Shown here in pieces: positions 7,387 through 16,574 of a stretch of DNA of 64,000 nucleotides (its first letter is position 1; the number at the start of each line of letters is the position of its first letter). Below the pieces are notes generated by a model. That model had not been told where the DNA came from. It saw only the letters and a program-made list of their open reading frames with translations, and ran no database searches. The translations under genes and the position numbers were made by a program. The DNA is from Pseudomonas gessardii. Its GTDB lineage: Bacteria; Pseudomonadota; Gammaproteobacteria; Pseudomonadales; Pseudomonadaceae. The DNA lies in the NCBI RefSeq assembly GCF_001983165.1, contig NZ_MNPU01000001.1:62001-126000 (forward strand), written 5' to 3'.

Positions 7387-8148
7387 CTACTCATTGGGCG
7401 GTGCCGCTTGTGCGTTGACCTTGCAGGTCTCGCCACTGCAGGTGAAGGCCAGCAGTGGGCGCCCACCGTAATCATTGACGTAGGATAAATAGGGCGTTGT
7501 GCCGAGTGTCTCGGCCGATGGCCCCAGCGTCAGCGCGCCTTTGGGCGGCACCATCAAGGGCTCGAAGCCCGGCACGGTTTTGCCGTCCTTGCTGCTGCGC
7601 GCATCCACCAGGGTCACGTAGTAAGGCGTCGGGTTGTTTACCTGGTAGTGGGGGCCTTTGCGGGTCAGGGTCAGCTTTTCCTGCCAGGGGGTGGACAAGT
7701 CTTGCTGGCTTGGGGCAATGGCTTGCGGTCGGTAGAACAGTTTGATCCGGGTCTGCAGGGCAATTTGCAGGGTGTTGGACTTGTCGCTGCGCGGCGGGAT
7801 TTCCCTCAAGTTGAAGTAGTAGACCGTCTCGCGATCCTGCGGCAGCGATTTGGCCGCCGGCAGCGCCTGGACCTTGACCTGGCTTTGTTTGCCCGGCTCC
7901 AGGCGTTGAACCGGCGGGAGCACGATCAGGGGCGTGGTGATTTTTGTGCCCGCTTCATCCTCAATCCAGCCCTGCGCCAAATACGGTAACTGGGTGTTGT
8001 TATTTGTGATGTTGACGCTGGTGGCATCTTTGCCACCATCAAAAATCACTCGGGTACGATCCAGGCCGACAGCGGCGTATGCGCTATGGCTCAAGCCGAC
8101 TGCCACCACGGCAAATGCCTGGAGGGTGAGGCGCGTGTTCAGCGTCAT
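7387..8148 (-). CDS. Periplasmic pilus-assembly chaperone (PapD/FimC family)
   Basis: 253 residues: signal peptide, then two Ig-like domains. The first has VGLDRTRVIFDGG and an alternating VNITNNN strand; the family signature appears as YYFNLREIPPRS with downstream LQIALQTRIKLFYRP. These mark the G1 strand that donates hydrophobic residues to pilin subunits. Two cysteines near the C-terminus (TCSGETC) are unusual for the family and could form a disulfide. The start overlaps the usher stop (ATGA), so translation is coupled. It is the only chaperone gene of this operon. Confidence 0.92.
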   Translation of the reverse strand: MTLNTRLTLQAFAVVAVGLSHSAYAAVGLDRTRVIFDGGKDATSVNITNNNTQLPYLAQGWIEDEAGTKITTPLIVLPPVQRLEPGKQSQVKVQALPAAKSLPQDRETVYYFNLREIPPRSDKSNTLQIALQTRIKLFYRPQAIAPSQQDLSTPWQEKLTLTRKGPHYQVNNPTPYYVTLVDARSSKDGKTVPGFEPLMVPPKGALTLGPSAETLGTTPYLSYVNDYGGRPLLAFTCSGETCKVNAQAAPPNE

Positions 8149-10769
8149 GAGGATGGGTTCTCCGTCTCGGTAGGCGTCCCGGTCAGCACCGCTGGCACGG
8201 GCAGGGATTGATCGGTGGCTGTCTTGCGGCAGCTCAATTGCAGGGCATCGGTCAAACCGTCCGTGGGCAACGTGACAGGGAGCGTGAGGACGCATTGTTC
8301 GACACCTCCCCAACTGACAACCATTTGCCCGCCGGCCTGTATGCCGCTCAGATAGACATTGCCGTCGTCATTCACAATGCCGGTGTCCTGCTGTTTCATG
8401 TTCTTGACCGTCGCGCCGAAGGGGGGTGAGTTGCCATCGTCCAGGCGCAGCACGGCCATGGCTTTTTCACCGGCAATCACGTCCAGTGATCGGTAACCGA
8501 TCGCCCCTTCGGTCAAGGTCAGTTGCGTCACCGATTGAGTGGCCTCGACATTGCTCGGCAGGCTCTCCAGGTCAACGCTGGCGGCCGTACGCTGGTAGCT
8601 GCTGATATCGGCGATAACCGCCTTGCCGAAGGCGTTGCTGCGGGTGGGCGCGCCGTAACCGCGTACAGGCACATCGGGTACGCCGCCGGTATCGACCATC
8701 AGGCGGGTTCCGCCCGTGCTATGGGTGCGGTGCAGCGCGGCACCGTGGGAGGTAAGCGTGCCACCGCCCCGCGCCGACACACTGAGGCTACTGTTGCCGG
8801 TTTGCTGGCTGGCGCTCAGGTCGATATCGGCCTGGTCCCCCATATGGCTCAGATAGCCGCTGGCTGAGTTGTCACTGGCCCGCAGTTGGTAGCTATTGCG
8901 CGCATCCAGGCGATCGCTGAAGCGCGTTGAAAAACTGTTATCGCCTGCGCCCTGATAGGCATCCAGCGACAGTGTGCCGGTGCGCCCCAATGGCAGGCTG
9001 ACCGTCAGCGCCGCGCCGTTATCCTTATAGTTGTATTCCTGCGTGCGGAAGACATTCAGGGACAGGCTCATGTTTTTCACAGTGCCCACATCAAAGTAGC
9101 GTGACACCGACATGTTCCAGCGCTGGGTCTGTGGCCGATCCCAGTACGTTTGTTTGTTATAGCTGGCGTAGACGGTGGTGCCCAGGTCGCGAAACTGCTT
9201 GTTTACCGTCGCGGTATACAGGGCTTTGTTGCCGCCGATCGGCCTCACATCATCAATGGGCTCGCCGTTCTCGTTGTATCCCCCGCGCCCGCCGAGCTCG
9301 CCGTTCAAACCGTAGTGCCGGGCATTGAGGTATTCACTCATGCTCAGGAAGTTCCTTTCGGAAAACCGGTAGCCGGCGAAGGTGATTTGGCTGTCGTACT
9401 GTTCAAAGTGCTTGGAGTATTGGAGACGGTAGGATTTGCCTGAGAGCCTCTCGTTCCACACGCTGGCCTGGGATTGTGTAACGTCCAGCGAGAGGGCGCC
9501 GAACGCCAGCAGGTCACGACCGGCGCCGACGGACAGCGCGCGGTAGTTGTTATCCGTGATCCCGCCGCCAAACAGCGACCAGCCATTGCTGACCCCCCAG
9601 GAGAACTCGCCGGTCGCGAACACGTCACCCTCGGCGCCGTACTGCAGGTTGGACGGTTGCCCCGTCGCTAGCTTGTAACGCACATGCCCGGGGCGCGTCA
9701 GGTAAGGGACGCCTGCGGTATCGATCTGGAAGCTGTGCACCGTACCGTCCTGTTCTTCCACCCGCACATCCAGCGTGCCCGACACGGCGTCATTAAGGTC
9801 CTGGATGCGAAAGGGGCCTGCCGCTACCAGGGTTTCATACAGCACGCGCCCTTGCTGACTGACCACGACCCGTGCATTGGTCTTGGCCACCCCGACGACT
9901 TCCGGGGCATAGCCACGCAAGTTGGGTGGCAGTTGGCTTTCATCGGAATTGAGCGCGGCGCCGGTAAAGCGGAAGCTGTCGAACAGGTCCGAATACAGAT
10001 AGTTCTCGCCCACCACCAGGCGCGCCTTCAGCGCAGGGATTGCGCGGTAGGCGTAGTAACGGGTCCAGTCCAGCTTGCGGTCCTGGGCGACACCCTCATT
10101 GGCGCGCTCGAAACGTCCCTGCCAGTCTGCCCTGAGGCGCCAGGCCCCGGCATTGGCCCCGAGCGTGCCGTTGCCGCTGAGGTTATTGCGGTTGCCGCCG
10201 TCCTTTTGATAGTTGGATTGCGCGGTAAGGCTGTAGTCGACCAACAGCCCCGGCACGCCCTCATCCCAACGCGAGGGCGGGTCCCAGTTGATGTCGCTGT
10301 ATTCGAGATAGGCCTGGGGGAGGTTGATATTCAGGGTGGAGGTGGCCAGGTCGCCACTGACCTCCATGCCAGGCAACCCCTGGATATCCAGGCACTGCCC
10401 GTTTTTCCACCAGGTGAGTTTTGCCGTGCTGGATGCCTTGAGGCCCAGTTGTTCCACGAGCTCAGGGGATAAACAAGCCTGGCTGCCTTTGGGATCATGG
10501 TCCGGGGGGTAGAACGCCACCGATTGTTCGGCAGTCGGCTGGGCGTTTATCTGCACGACCATCGAGTAGGTGCCAGGCAGAATGAAGCCGCTGCGCGCAA
10601 ACTGAGACAAGTCAATATTGGTGCGATCATTCAGATCAAGAACGTCAGTATTGAACTCGATATCCCCGGCGCTCATGGCCGTACCAGCCAGTGACATCAA
10701 CCCGCTGAACAGGCTGGGACGCAGCGCATATTTGACCTTCGACGTATTCAACATGAAAAAGCAACTCAT
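8145..10769 (-). CDS. Outer-membrane fimbrial usher (PapC/FimD family)
   Basis: About 874 residues, the usual usher length. An N-terminal chaperone-binding domain (DIEFNTDVLDLNDR...GTYSMVVQINAQ) precedes the 24-strand barrel with its plug region (PPNLRGYAPEVVGVAKTN, RVLYETLVAAGPFRI) and two C-terminal domains (EKAMAVLRLDDG, QCVLTLP with a terminal cysteine pair). It threads chaperone-bound subunits through the outer membrane. The start is uncertain: ATG 10769, six bases after the previous stop and probably coupled, or ATG 10754. Neither has a strong ribosome-binding site. Confidence 0.93.
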   Translation of the reverse strand: MSCFFMLNTSKVKYALRPSLFSGLMSLAGTAMSAGDIEFNTDVLDLNDRTNIDLSQFARSGFILPGTYSMVVQINAQPTAEQSVAFYPPDHDPKGSQACLSPELVEQLGLKASSTAKLTWWKNGQCLDIQGLPGMEVSGDLATSTLNINLPQAYLEYSDINWDPPSRWDEGVPGLLVDYSLTAQSNYQKDGGNRNNLSGNGTLGANAGAWRLRADWQGRFERANEGVAQDRKLDWTRYYAYRAIPALKARLVVGENYLYSDLFDSFRFTGAALNSDESQLPPNLRGYAPEVVGVAKTNARVVVSQQGRVLYETLVAAGPFRIQDLNDAVSGTLDVRVEEQDGTVHSFQIDTAGVPYLTRPGHVRYKLATGQPSNLQYGAEGDVFATGEFSWGVSNGWSLFGGGITDNNYRALSVGAGRDLLAFGALSLDVTQSQASVWNERLSGKSYRLQYSKHFEQYDSQITFAGYRFSERNFLSMSEYLNARHYGLNGELGGRGGYNENGEPIDDVRPIGGNKALYTATVNKQFRDLGTTVYASYNKQTYWDRPQTQRWNMSVSRYFDVGTVKNMSLSLNVFRTQEYNYKDNGAALTVSLPLGRTGTLSLDAYQGAGDNSFSTRFSDRLDARNSYQLRASDNSASGYLSHMGDQADIDLSASQQTGNSSLSVSARGGGTLTSHGAALHRTHSTGGTRLMVDTGGVPDVPVRGYGAPTRSNAFGKAVIADISSYQRTAASVDLESLPSNVEATQSVTQLTLTEGAIGYRSLDVIAGEKAMAVLRLDDGNSPPFGATVKNMKQQDTGIVNDDGNVYLSGIQAGGQMVVSWGGVEQCVLTLPVTLPTDGLTDALQLSCRKTATDQSLPVPAVLTGTPTETENPSS

Positions 10770-10775
10770 CAATGT

Positions 10776-11336
10776 TCAAAAGTATTCCAACTTGAACCGC
10801 ACGGCGGCACCGTGAGCACCAGGCATCAGCGGCAGCCCGTTGCCTACCAGGCGAAGCGTGTAGTGAAGTGTCATGTCGCCTTCGACCAATGGAAGCAGGG
10901 GCATCGGTTCACCCGGGACGCTCTCCTGGCCGGCGGCATCCCAGATATGCAGGGCTACCCCCTGCGAGCCGCCAAAAGCCGCAAACGAGCGACCGTCCCT
11001 GTCGCGAGGGCCGTCAAAGGTCACTTGCAGGTGCTGCCAATCAGGCAGGTTTACATCCGGGCGTGATGGGTCAGGGCGAGTCAGCGAACAATTGACCAGG
11101 CGCAACTGGAAGGGATGGGGGTCTCCTATGGCATTGCGCAACAGCCGGCCTATGGGTTCAGGGCGCATCTCGATGGTTTGATCGGCACTGACCAGCTCCA
11201 GCCCGCAAGCCGAGTCAATGATTTCTCCTCCCAGTGTGACGAGCCCATCGCCTTGCGCCGGGGTATCTGCGGCCACCCAGGGGCTGATGAACAGCATCAA
11301 TGAAGAGGTGACGGCGAAACTTATAATTGTTTTCAC
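10776..11336 (-). CDS. Fimbrial subunit (186 aa), GTG start
   Basis: Second gene of the operon, between the major pilin and the usher. It has a signal peptide (ends near WVAA) and a pilin domain with cysteines in DSACGLELV and VNCSLTRPD and a final strand AVRFKLEYF. In other operons this position often holds a minor or terminator subunit. The start is GTG 11334-11336 with GGGAGA six bases upstream; no ATG lies near. It follows a GC-rich hairpin (11356-11380) that may lower its expression relative to the major subunit. Confidence 0.8.
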   Translation of the reverse strand: MKTIISFAVTSSLMLFISPWVAADTPAQGDGLVTLGGEIIDSACGLELVSADQTIEMRPEPIGRLLRNAIGDPHPFQLRLVNCSLTRPDPSRPDVNLPDWQHLQVTFDGPRDRDGRSFAAFGGSQGVALHIWDAAGQESVPGEPMPLLPLVEGDMTLHYTLRLVGNGLPLMPGAHGAAVRFKLEYF

Positions 11337-11355
11337 CTGTATCTCCCGCCAGCGT

Positions 11356-11380
11356 CCCCCGCCACCTGAAGTGGCGGGGG
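11356..11380 (-). promoter_or_regulatory. Intercistronic hairpin after the major pilin gene
   Basis: CCCCCGCCAC (11356-11365) and GTGGCGGGGG (11371-11380) form a perfect 10-bp stem with a five-base loop, without a T-run on the minus strand. It lies in the 51-base gap between the first and second fimbrial genes. Such hairpins can protect the upstream message or attenuate readthrough, giving excess major pilin. Confidence 0.65.
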
Positions 11381-11387
11381 GCGGTAC

Positions 11388-11909
11388 TTACTGATAGGCC
11401 AAGGTGAAGTTGGTGACCGCGCTGAAATCGCCAGGCTCAATCGTGCCGGTGGCGGCGCCTTGCACATACGCGCCAAACTCCAGTGTGTTATCACCGACGG
11501 AAATGGCTTGCGGGGTTGTTGCGACCCCCAGTTCAATGGGCTGGCTGCCATGGGTCATCATGATGCCAATGCCACCCGCGCTGCCTACAGTGCCCAGTGC
11601 ACCTGGAACCACACTGGAGGGCGCACCGGTGAACGTAGTGGTCACGGTGTTATCGGTAAGGCCGGTCAAATCGCAGCCTTCAAGTTCTATCAGTACGCGT
11701 CGGGCTTCAGATTTACCTCCGGTCTGCAATTGATGTTTTGCGATCGCGCCAAGGTGAACGCTTTGATCTACGGACTCAGGCTTGATAGAGCACGCGCCCG
11801 AGTGGACAGACCCCAAGAATGTAATTGTTCCATCTGCTGCATGCGCAGCGCCGATCGAGCCTGCGAACAACCCGATAGTTAATAGTGCGGTTTTAAATTT
11901 GTTTTTCAT
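11388..11909 (-). CDS. Major fimbrial subunit (FimA-type pilin)
   Basis: 173 residues: signal peptide (MKNKFKTALLTIGLFAGSIGAAHA) and a canonical pilin domain with TITFLGSVHSGACSI, the second cysteine in ELEGCDLTG, a glycine-rich middle (GTVGSAGGIGIMM), LEFGAYVQGA and a final SAVTNFTLAYQ. The first position in the operon, the canonical pilin sequence and the downstream hairpin all suit the abundant rod subunit. The upstream 670 bases are gene-free and AT-rich near the start, presumably the control region. Confidence 0.87.
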   Translation of the reverse strand: MKNKFKTALLTIGLFAGSIGAAHAADGTITFLGSVHSGACSIKPESVDQSVHLGAIAKHQLQTGGKSEARRVLIELEGCDLTGLTDNTVTTTFTGAPSSVVPGALGTVGSAGGIGIMMTHGSQPIELGVATTPQAISVGDNTLEFGAYVQGAATGTIEPGDFSAVTNFTLAYQ

Positions 11910-12538
11910 TTGCAGATGTCCATATGATAAAGGTCATTTAGGCGTCCGCTCGCAATAGTGCGAAGGACTTATTAAATAAGCGATTATGGTAAGTGCCGTT
12001 CAGTGTCCAGGTTTCAGCGGTTTGGCTTTCTCCTCCTATCAGGTATCGAAACTTGCGACTTGGGGCGCTACTTTTTATGGCGCCGCCCCTGATCGCCTGG
12101 CAGGCCGGAAAGGGCCAGCCAGTCGGCTCTATCACCTCAAGGGTGGCTTGCAGAAAACTCAATCGAGTTCAGTGCAGTCCAATTTTTTCAATTACGTGTA
12201 TTGCAATTGAGGAGCACGTTCGAGGCGGTGCAATTATTGGGCTAGCGCTTTTTGTAAGAAAGTCGTCCGGTTCTCTTGGTTGTGTAGTCTTGTAATACTG
12301 AAGTGCATAGGAAAGTTGTGGCAATTTGCCAAAACTTGAGAAGCGGCCGTAAGAATTGGGCTACATATGGCTTGAGGGAGGGAGTAAAGGCTGTTGTAAG
12401 CGTAGGACTAAAATTTGTGGAAGGCACGCGTATTTATTGCGTTTAGGCAACTAACGTATCGGCCAGGGAATGAACTTTTTCGTTCTTCCGGCGCGCTGCG
12501 CGACGTTAGCGCCAAGGTGATGGCGGGTAGGGGGGCAC
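11910..12538. promoter_or_regulatory. Gene-free control region upstream of the fimbrial operon
   Basis: About 630 bases without a convincing gene. It is more AT-rich than its surroundings, as expected for a promoter region bound by H-NS/MvaT-like silencers. Dyads seen: CTTATT-A-AATAAG (11968-11980) about 60 bases upstream of the major pilin, and TCAATTAC...GCAATTGA (12188-12210, one mismatch). No confident -35/-10 pair and no invertible promoter repeats were found. Short open frames at 11938-12162 and 12242-12427 lack ribosome-binding sites and coding character. Confidence 0.4.
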
Positions 12539-12561
12539 AAAAAAGCCCCGATCATCGGGGC
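12539..12561 (-). terminator. Rho-independent terminator after the 61-residue protein gene
   Basis: GCCCCGAT (12545-12552) and ATCGGGGC (12554-12561) form a perfect stem. Read on the minus strand it is followed by six Ts (complement of 12539-12544). Confidence 0.8.
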
Positions 12562-12587
12562 CTTCATGCATGGGCAATCGCGGGGTC

Positions 12588-12773
12588 TTATTTGCCCTTG
12601 GGCCTTTTGCTCGACGCGTGACCGGCTTCGTCTACAAACACTTCAGCGACCGCAATCGCCTGGCTTTCGGTCGCGAATACCCCGGCGACGCTGTCGCCGT
12701 GAAAATTGATCAGGTGCCAGCCGTCTGCTCGCTTGGTGATCAGGTAGCCGTTTACGCCTTTGGGTTCTGACAT
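12588..12773 (-). CDS. Small conserved protein (61 aa), DUF2188-like
   Basis: 61 residues beginning MSEPKGVNGYLITKRADGW. The N-terminus looks like a three-strand sheet (YLITKRADGWHLINFHGD) and is followed by a helix (ESQAIAVAEVFVDEAG) and a basic tail (SSKRPKGK). This beta-beta-alpha pattern with a conserved tryptophan resembles the small DUF2188-type proteins, but the match is by eye only. It has its own terminator and no signal peptide. Function unknown. Confidence 0.6.
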   Translation of the reverse strand: MSEPKGVNGYLITKRADGWHLINFHGDSVAGVFATESQAIAVAEVFVDEAGHASSKRPKGK

Positions 12774-13082
12774 CGATTAACAATCTCGTGGTCTGGTTCA
12801 AGCAGGCAATGATAGCGCCAAATGCCATGAGGGCGCGCAAGTTGTTGCAGGTCAGTGCCGAACCCCATAAAGCGTGCTAAAAAGGATGTGGCCCTTTGAA
12901 ACCGGGGCGCCCTGGATATTTCCCGGAGCCGTTGGGCGTGCTTGTTTGAACGTGGGCGGAACTTACATCGAGATTTTTTCTCTATGTTGACATCGCAATG
13001 CCAGCAGCGCCCATTGTAAGGTGGCTGCGGCCTGATTAGACTGCGCCGAATTTCGTACGCACAGCCCTTATTAAGGACTTTT
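12774..13082. other. Intergenic region upstream of galU
   Basis: 309 bases between divergent genes. It contains a TTGACA hexamer (about 12988-12993) that could be a -35 element for galU, but no convincing -10 follows at standard spacing. No repeats or RNA genes were recognised. Confidence 0.3.
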
Positions 13083-13922
13083 ATGATCAAGAAATGCTTG
13101 TTCCCAGCAGCCGGTTACGGTACTCGCTTCCTGCCAGCGACCAAGGCCATGCCTAAAGAAATGCTGCCGGTGGTAAACAAGCCACTGATCCAGTACGGCG
13201 TCGAAGAGGCACTGGATGCCGGCCTGAACGAAATCTCCATCGTGACCGGGCGCGGCAAACGCGCCCTGGAAGACCACTTCGACATCAGCTATGAGCTGGA
13301 AAACCAGATCAAGGGCACCGACAAGGAAAAATACCTGGTCGGTATCCGCAAGCTGCTCGACGAGTGCTCGTTCTCCTACACCCGTCAAACCCAGATGAAA
13401 GGCCTGGGCCATGCCATCCTCACCGGTCGCCCATTGATCGGCGACGAGCCGTTTGCCGTGGTCCTGGCGGACGACCTGTGCGTGAACCTGGAAGGCGACG
13501 GCGTCTTGACCCAGATGGTCAAGCTCTACCAGAAATACCGCTGCACCATCGTTGCGGTGCAGGAAGTCGACCCTTCGGAAACCAACAAGTACGGCGTGAT
13601 CGCGGGTGACGACATTGGCGATGGCCTGATTCGCGTGCGCGACATGGTCGAGAAGCCGGCACCGGAAGATGCCCCGTCGAACCTGGCGATCATCGGTCGC
13701 TATATCCTGACCCCGGATATCTTCAAGCTGATCGAAGAAACCGAGCCAGGCAAGGGCGGCGAAATCCAGATTACCGACGCTTTGTTGAAGCAGGCCAAGG
13801 ACGGTTGCGTCATTGCCTACAAGTTCAAAGGGCGTCGTTTTGACTGTGGTGGCGCTGAAGGCTACATCGAGGCGACCAATTTCTGCTACGAGCACTTCTA
13901 CAAGACTGGCAAGGCTTATTGA
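13083..13922 (+). CDS. galU: UTP-glucose-1-phosphate uridylyltransferase
   Basis: Makes UDP-glucose from UTP and glucose-1-phosphate in the cytoplasm, feeding LPS core, exopolysaccharide and trehalose/osmolyte synthesis. 279 residues, the normal length. The nucleotide-binding G-x-G-T-R-F-L-P-x-T-K signature is at residues 11-21, followed by MPKEMLPVVNKPLIQYGVEEA. Later landmarks include VVLADD, EKPAPE, IIGRYILTP and the FDCGGAEGYIEA segment. It is monocistronic, with a strong terminator at 13949. Confidence 0.97.
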   Translation: MIKKCLFPAAGYGTRFLPATKAMPKEMLPVVNKPLIQYGVEEALDAGLNEISIVTGRGKRALEDHFDISYELENQIKGTDKEKYLVGIRKLLDECSFSYTRQTQMKGLGHAILTGRPLIGDEPFAVVLADDLCVNLEGDGVLTQMVKLYQKYRCTIVAVQEVDPSETNKYGVIAGDDIGDGLIRVRDMVEKPAPEDAPSNLAIIGRYILTPDIFKLIEETEPGKGGEIQITDALLKQAKDGCVIAYKFKGRRFDCGGAEGYIEATNFCYEHFYKTGKAY

Positions 13923-13948
13923 TTCAAGCCTGGCCTGTTGAGTCTCAA

Positions 13949-13981
13949 GAAAGCCACCTTCGGGTGGCTTTCTGGTTTTTT
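13949..13981 (+). terminator. Rho-independent terminator of galU
   Basis: GAAAGCCACC (13949-13958), TTCG loop, GGTGGCTTTC (13963-13972), then a T-run. Confidence 0.9.
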
Positions 13982-14023
13982 GGCTGCAAGCGGGTATTCT
14001 GATGCCCTGCCGAGGAGAGTGAA

Positions 14024-15382
14024 ATGGCCTACGATTTTGATCTTTATGTGATTGGCGCCGGTTCTGGTGGCGTACGGGCGGCACGCTTTGCCGCAGGGTT
14101 TGGCGCGAAGGTGGCCGTGGCGGAAAGCCGCTACCTGGGCGGGACGTGTGTCAATGTGGGGTGTGTGCCGAAAAAACTGCTGGTCTATGGCGCACACTTT
14201 GCCGAAGACTTCGAGCAGGCCAGCGGTTTTGGCTGGTCCCTGGGCGAGGCGGACTTTGATTGGGCGACACTGATCGCCAACAAGGACCGCGAGATCAATC
14301 GCCTCAACGGTATCTACCGCAACTTGCTGGTCAACAGTGGTGTGACCCTGCATGAGGGCCATGCGCGCCTGACCGGGCCCCACGAGGTCGAGATCAATGG
14401 CCAGCGCTTCACCGCCAAGCACATCCTGATCGCCACTGGCGGCTGGCCGCAGATCCCCGAGATTCCCGGGCATGAGCACGCCATTGGCTCCAATGAGGCG
14501 TTCTTCCTTAAAGAACTGCCCAAGCGTGTGCTGGTGGTGGGTGGCGGTTATATCGCGGTGGAGTTTGCCGGGATTTTCCATGGCCTGGGTGCACAGACTT
14601 CGTTGCTGTATCGCGGCGACCTGTTCCTGCGTGGCTTCGATGGCGCGGTGCGCAAGCACTTGCAGGAAGAGCTGACCAAGCGCGGCCTGGACCTGCAATT
14701 CAACGCCGATATCGCACGCATCGACAAGCAGGCCGATGGCAGCCTCAAGGCCACCCTGAAAGACGGTCGTGTACTGGAAGCCGATTGCGTGTTCTATGCC
14801 ACCGGCCGGCGTCCGATGCTGGACAACCTGGGCCTGGAACACACCGGGGTCAAGCTGGACACGCGTGGCTTTGTCGAGGTTGACGAGCTGTACCAGACTG
14901 CCGAGTCGTCGATCCTGGCCATTGGTGATGTGATTGGGCGCGTGCAGCTGACGCCCGTGGCCTTGGCTGAAGGCATGGCCGTGGCGCGGCGCCTGTTCCA
15001 GCCTGAGCAATACCGCCCGGTGGACTACGCGATGATCCCGACGGCGGTGTTCAGCTTGCCGAATATCGGCACCGTGGGCCTGAGCGAAGAGCAGGCCCGG
15101 GCCGATGGGCATAACGTGCAGGTCTTTGAAAGCCGTTTCCGGCCGATGAAGCTGACCCTGACCGAGTGCCAGGAGCGTACGCTGATGAAGCTGGTGGTCG
15201 ATGCCGACACCAACAAGGTGCTGGGTTGTCACATGGTCGGGCCAGATGCGGGCGAGATCATCCAGGGCCTGGCGATCGCCCTCAAGGCGGGGGCGACCAA
15301 GCAGCATTTCGACGAGACCATCGGCGTGCACCCGACAGCGGCGGAAGAGTTCGTCACCATGCGCACGCCAGTGGCTGGTTGA
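14024..15382 (+). CDS. gor: Glutathione-disulfide reductase
   Basis: NADPH-dependent flavoenzyme that reduces GSSG and maintains the cytoplasmic thiol pool. 452 residues. FAD-binding GAGSGG is at 11-16 and the redox-active pair CVNVGC at Cys42/Cys47. The NADPH domain contains [13 protein letters not shown] with downstream arginines ([11 protein letters not shown]) typical of NADPH rather than NADH use. ATGRRPML and the AIGDVIG FAD motif are present, and the catalytic base is His436 in HPTAAEE. It lies upstream of ahpC/ahpF with the KfrA/recombinase pair between, giving a redox-defence neighbourhood. Confidence 0.95.
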   Translation: MAYDFDLYVIGAGSGGVRAARFAAGFGAKVAVAESRYLGGTCVNVGCVPKKLLVYGAHFAEDFEQASGFGWSLGEADFDWATLIANKDREINRLNGIYRNLLVNSGVTLHEGHARLTGPHEVEINGQRFTAKHILIATGGWPQIPEIPGHEHAIGSNEAFFLKELPKRVLVVGGGYIAVEFAGIFHGLGAQTSLLYRGDLFLRGFDGAVRKHLQEELTKRGLDLQFNADIARIDKQADGSLKATLKDGRVLEADCVFYATGRRPMLDNLGLEHTGVKLDTRGFVEVDELYQTAESSILAIGDVIGRVQLTPVALAEGMAVARRLFQPEQYRPVDYAMIPTAVFSLPNIGTVGLSEEQARADGHNVQVFESRFRPMKLTLTECQERTLMKLVVDADTNKVLGCHMVGPDAGEIIQGLAIALKAGATKQHFDETIGVHPTAAEEFVTMRTPVAG

Positions 15383-16390
15383 TCAGGGGTTGGCTGTTGC
15401 CTCTGGCGCCGTTGCAACGACGCCAGCCAGGCGCAGCGCCTCGATGGTGGCCTGGGCCTTGATCAGGTCCAGTTCCACGGCTTTGTGGGCGTGCTGCTGT
15501 GTTGTCAGTGCGTCCTGGCGTGACTGGCTGTCCTGCACGGCAACCCGCAGACGCTCCTGGAGCAGGGTGCGTTCGCTATCAATCAGGCTCAATTGTTCGC
15601 TCAGCTTGAGTTGCTGGGCCTGATCCTTACGGCTTTGCTCCTGCAGGGCAGTCAATTCCTTCGCCGTAACCCGGTGTTCAATCAATAGCCGCTCATTGTC
15701 GCGATGCAGTTGGGTGATCTCGTCCTGGCGCACCATGGCGCTCTGCTGGGCCTGGCGTAATTCGGCCTGCAACTGTTGCAACTGGCCTTCATGGCGGCGC
15801 TGCTCCTGCTCGCGTTGGTCCTTGATGGCATTGCGATAGTGCTCAAGGGCCTCGCGGGCGTGTAGGTGCTTTTCTTCCAGCGAACGAATCTGTTCGTCCT
15901 TGTCCGAGAGCCGTAGCTCGTAGTCGCTGCACGCCTGGCTGAGCCCGGCGTTACGGGTTTGCTCGGTCTGCAGGCTGGTGCTGGCGGTTTGCAGGGCGGC
16001 GCTTTCTTCTGCCAGGGCTGCGCCCTGGATATCAAATTGCTGCTGGAGTTGGCTGTGGGCTGCGGTAAGTGCCTCTACCTGGGCGAGCAGGGCGCTTTTC
16101 TGTTGCTCGAACTGCGCCAGGGCCAGGTCGATGGGCTCCTGGGCCTTCTCTTTCAGGCGTTGGGCCAGGCGCGCCACCAGTTCGCCCAACTCGTCGTCGA
16201 GCGGCGCTTCGGTAATGCTGAGGCGAGTTTCGCTCTCGTCCAGCTCCTTCAGATAGCGGTGGATGGTGGTTTTCGAGCCGGTATTGCCCATCTCGATGCG
16301 CACGGCGTCGATGCTGGGGTTTTCGCCGCGGGCGAGGATTGCCAGGCGTGCCGTTTGAACTACTGCTTTGTTGATGCCGCCGCGAGCCAT
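15383..16390 (-). CDS. KfrA-like DNA-binding protein with long coiled coil
   Basis: 335 residues. The N-terminus (about 1-60; GINKAVVQTARLAILARGENPS, GSKTTIHRYLKEL) is the helix-turn-helix DNA-binding domain of the KfrA family. Residues 75-320 are almost entirely heptad-rich coiled coil (many L/A/Q/E; EEKHLHAREALEHYR, LQQLQAELRQAQQ). KfrA of IncP plasmids represses its own gene and forms filament-like structures linked to partition. Here a chromosomal copy faces a tyrosine recombinase gene across 184 bases containing repeats, so the two are probably functionally connected. GGAG precedes the ATG. Confidence 0.85.
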   Translation of the reverse strand: MARGGINKAVVQTARLAILARGENPSIDAVRIEMGNTGSKTTIHRYLKELDESETRLSITEAPLDDELGELVARLAQRLKEKAQEPIDLALAQFEQQKSALLAQVEALTAAHSQLQQQFDIQGAALAEESAALQTASTSLQTEQTRNAGLSQACSDYELRLSDKDEQIRSLEEKHLHAREALEHYRNAIKDQREQEQRRHEGQLQQLQAELRQAQQSAMVRQDEITQLHRDNERLLIEHRVTAKELTALQEQSRKDQAQQLKLSEQLSLIDSERTLLQERLRVAVQDSQSRQDALTTQQHAHKAVELDLIKAQATIEALRLAGVVATAPEATANP

Positions 16391-16408
16391 GGCGTCTCCG
16401 TCGATTTA

Positions 16409-16442
16409 GTACTGTGGTATGTATTATGTATTTACGTACTGT
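16409..16442. promoter_or_regulatory. Direct repeats between the KfrA-like and recombinase genes
   Basis: GTACTGT occurs at 16409-16415 and 16436-16442 in the same orientation, 27 bases apart, within an AT-rich stretch full of TATGTATT/TACGTA-type steps just upstream of the KfrA-like gene. KfrA proteins bind their own promoters, so this is a candidate autoregulatory operator or a recombinase core site; inference only. Confidence 0.4.
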
Positions 16443-16574
16443 ATCACGAACTAAAATACGTTGAAAATCATGATTAAACAAATGGGGTATTGGCGTATTA
16501 TCCCGTGTGAAGACCCCTTTGGCGCAGATCCAGCCCTATGATCCGTACACCACCCCCTTGCCAGCGATCGCGGT

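Noticed and set aside
11938..12162. 74-codon minus-strand open frame upstream of the major pilin
   Set aside because: No ribosome-binding site, no family, AT-rich control region; the opposite strand is equally open, so coding is unlikely.
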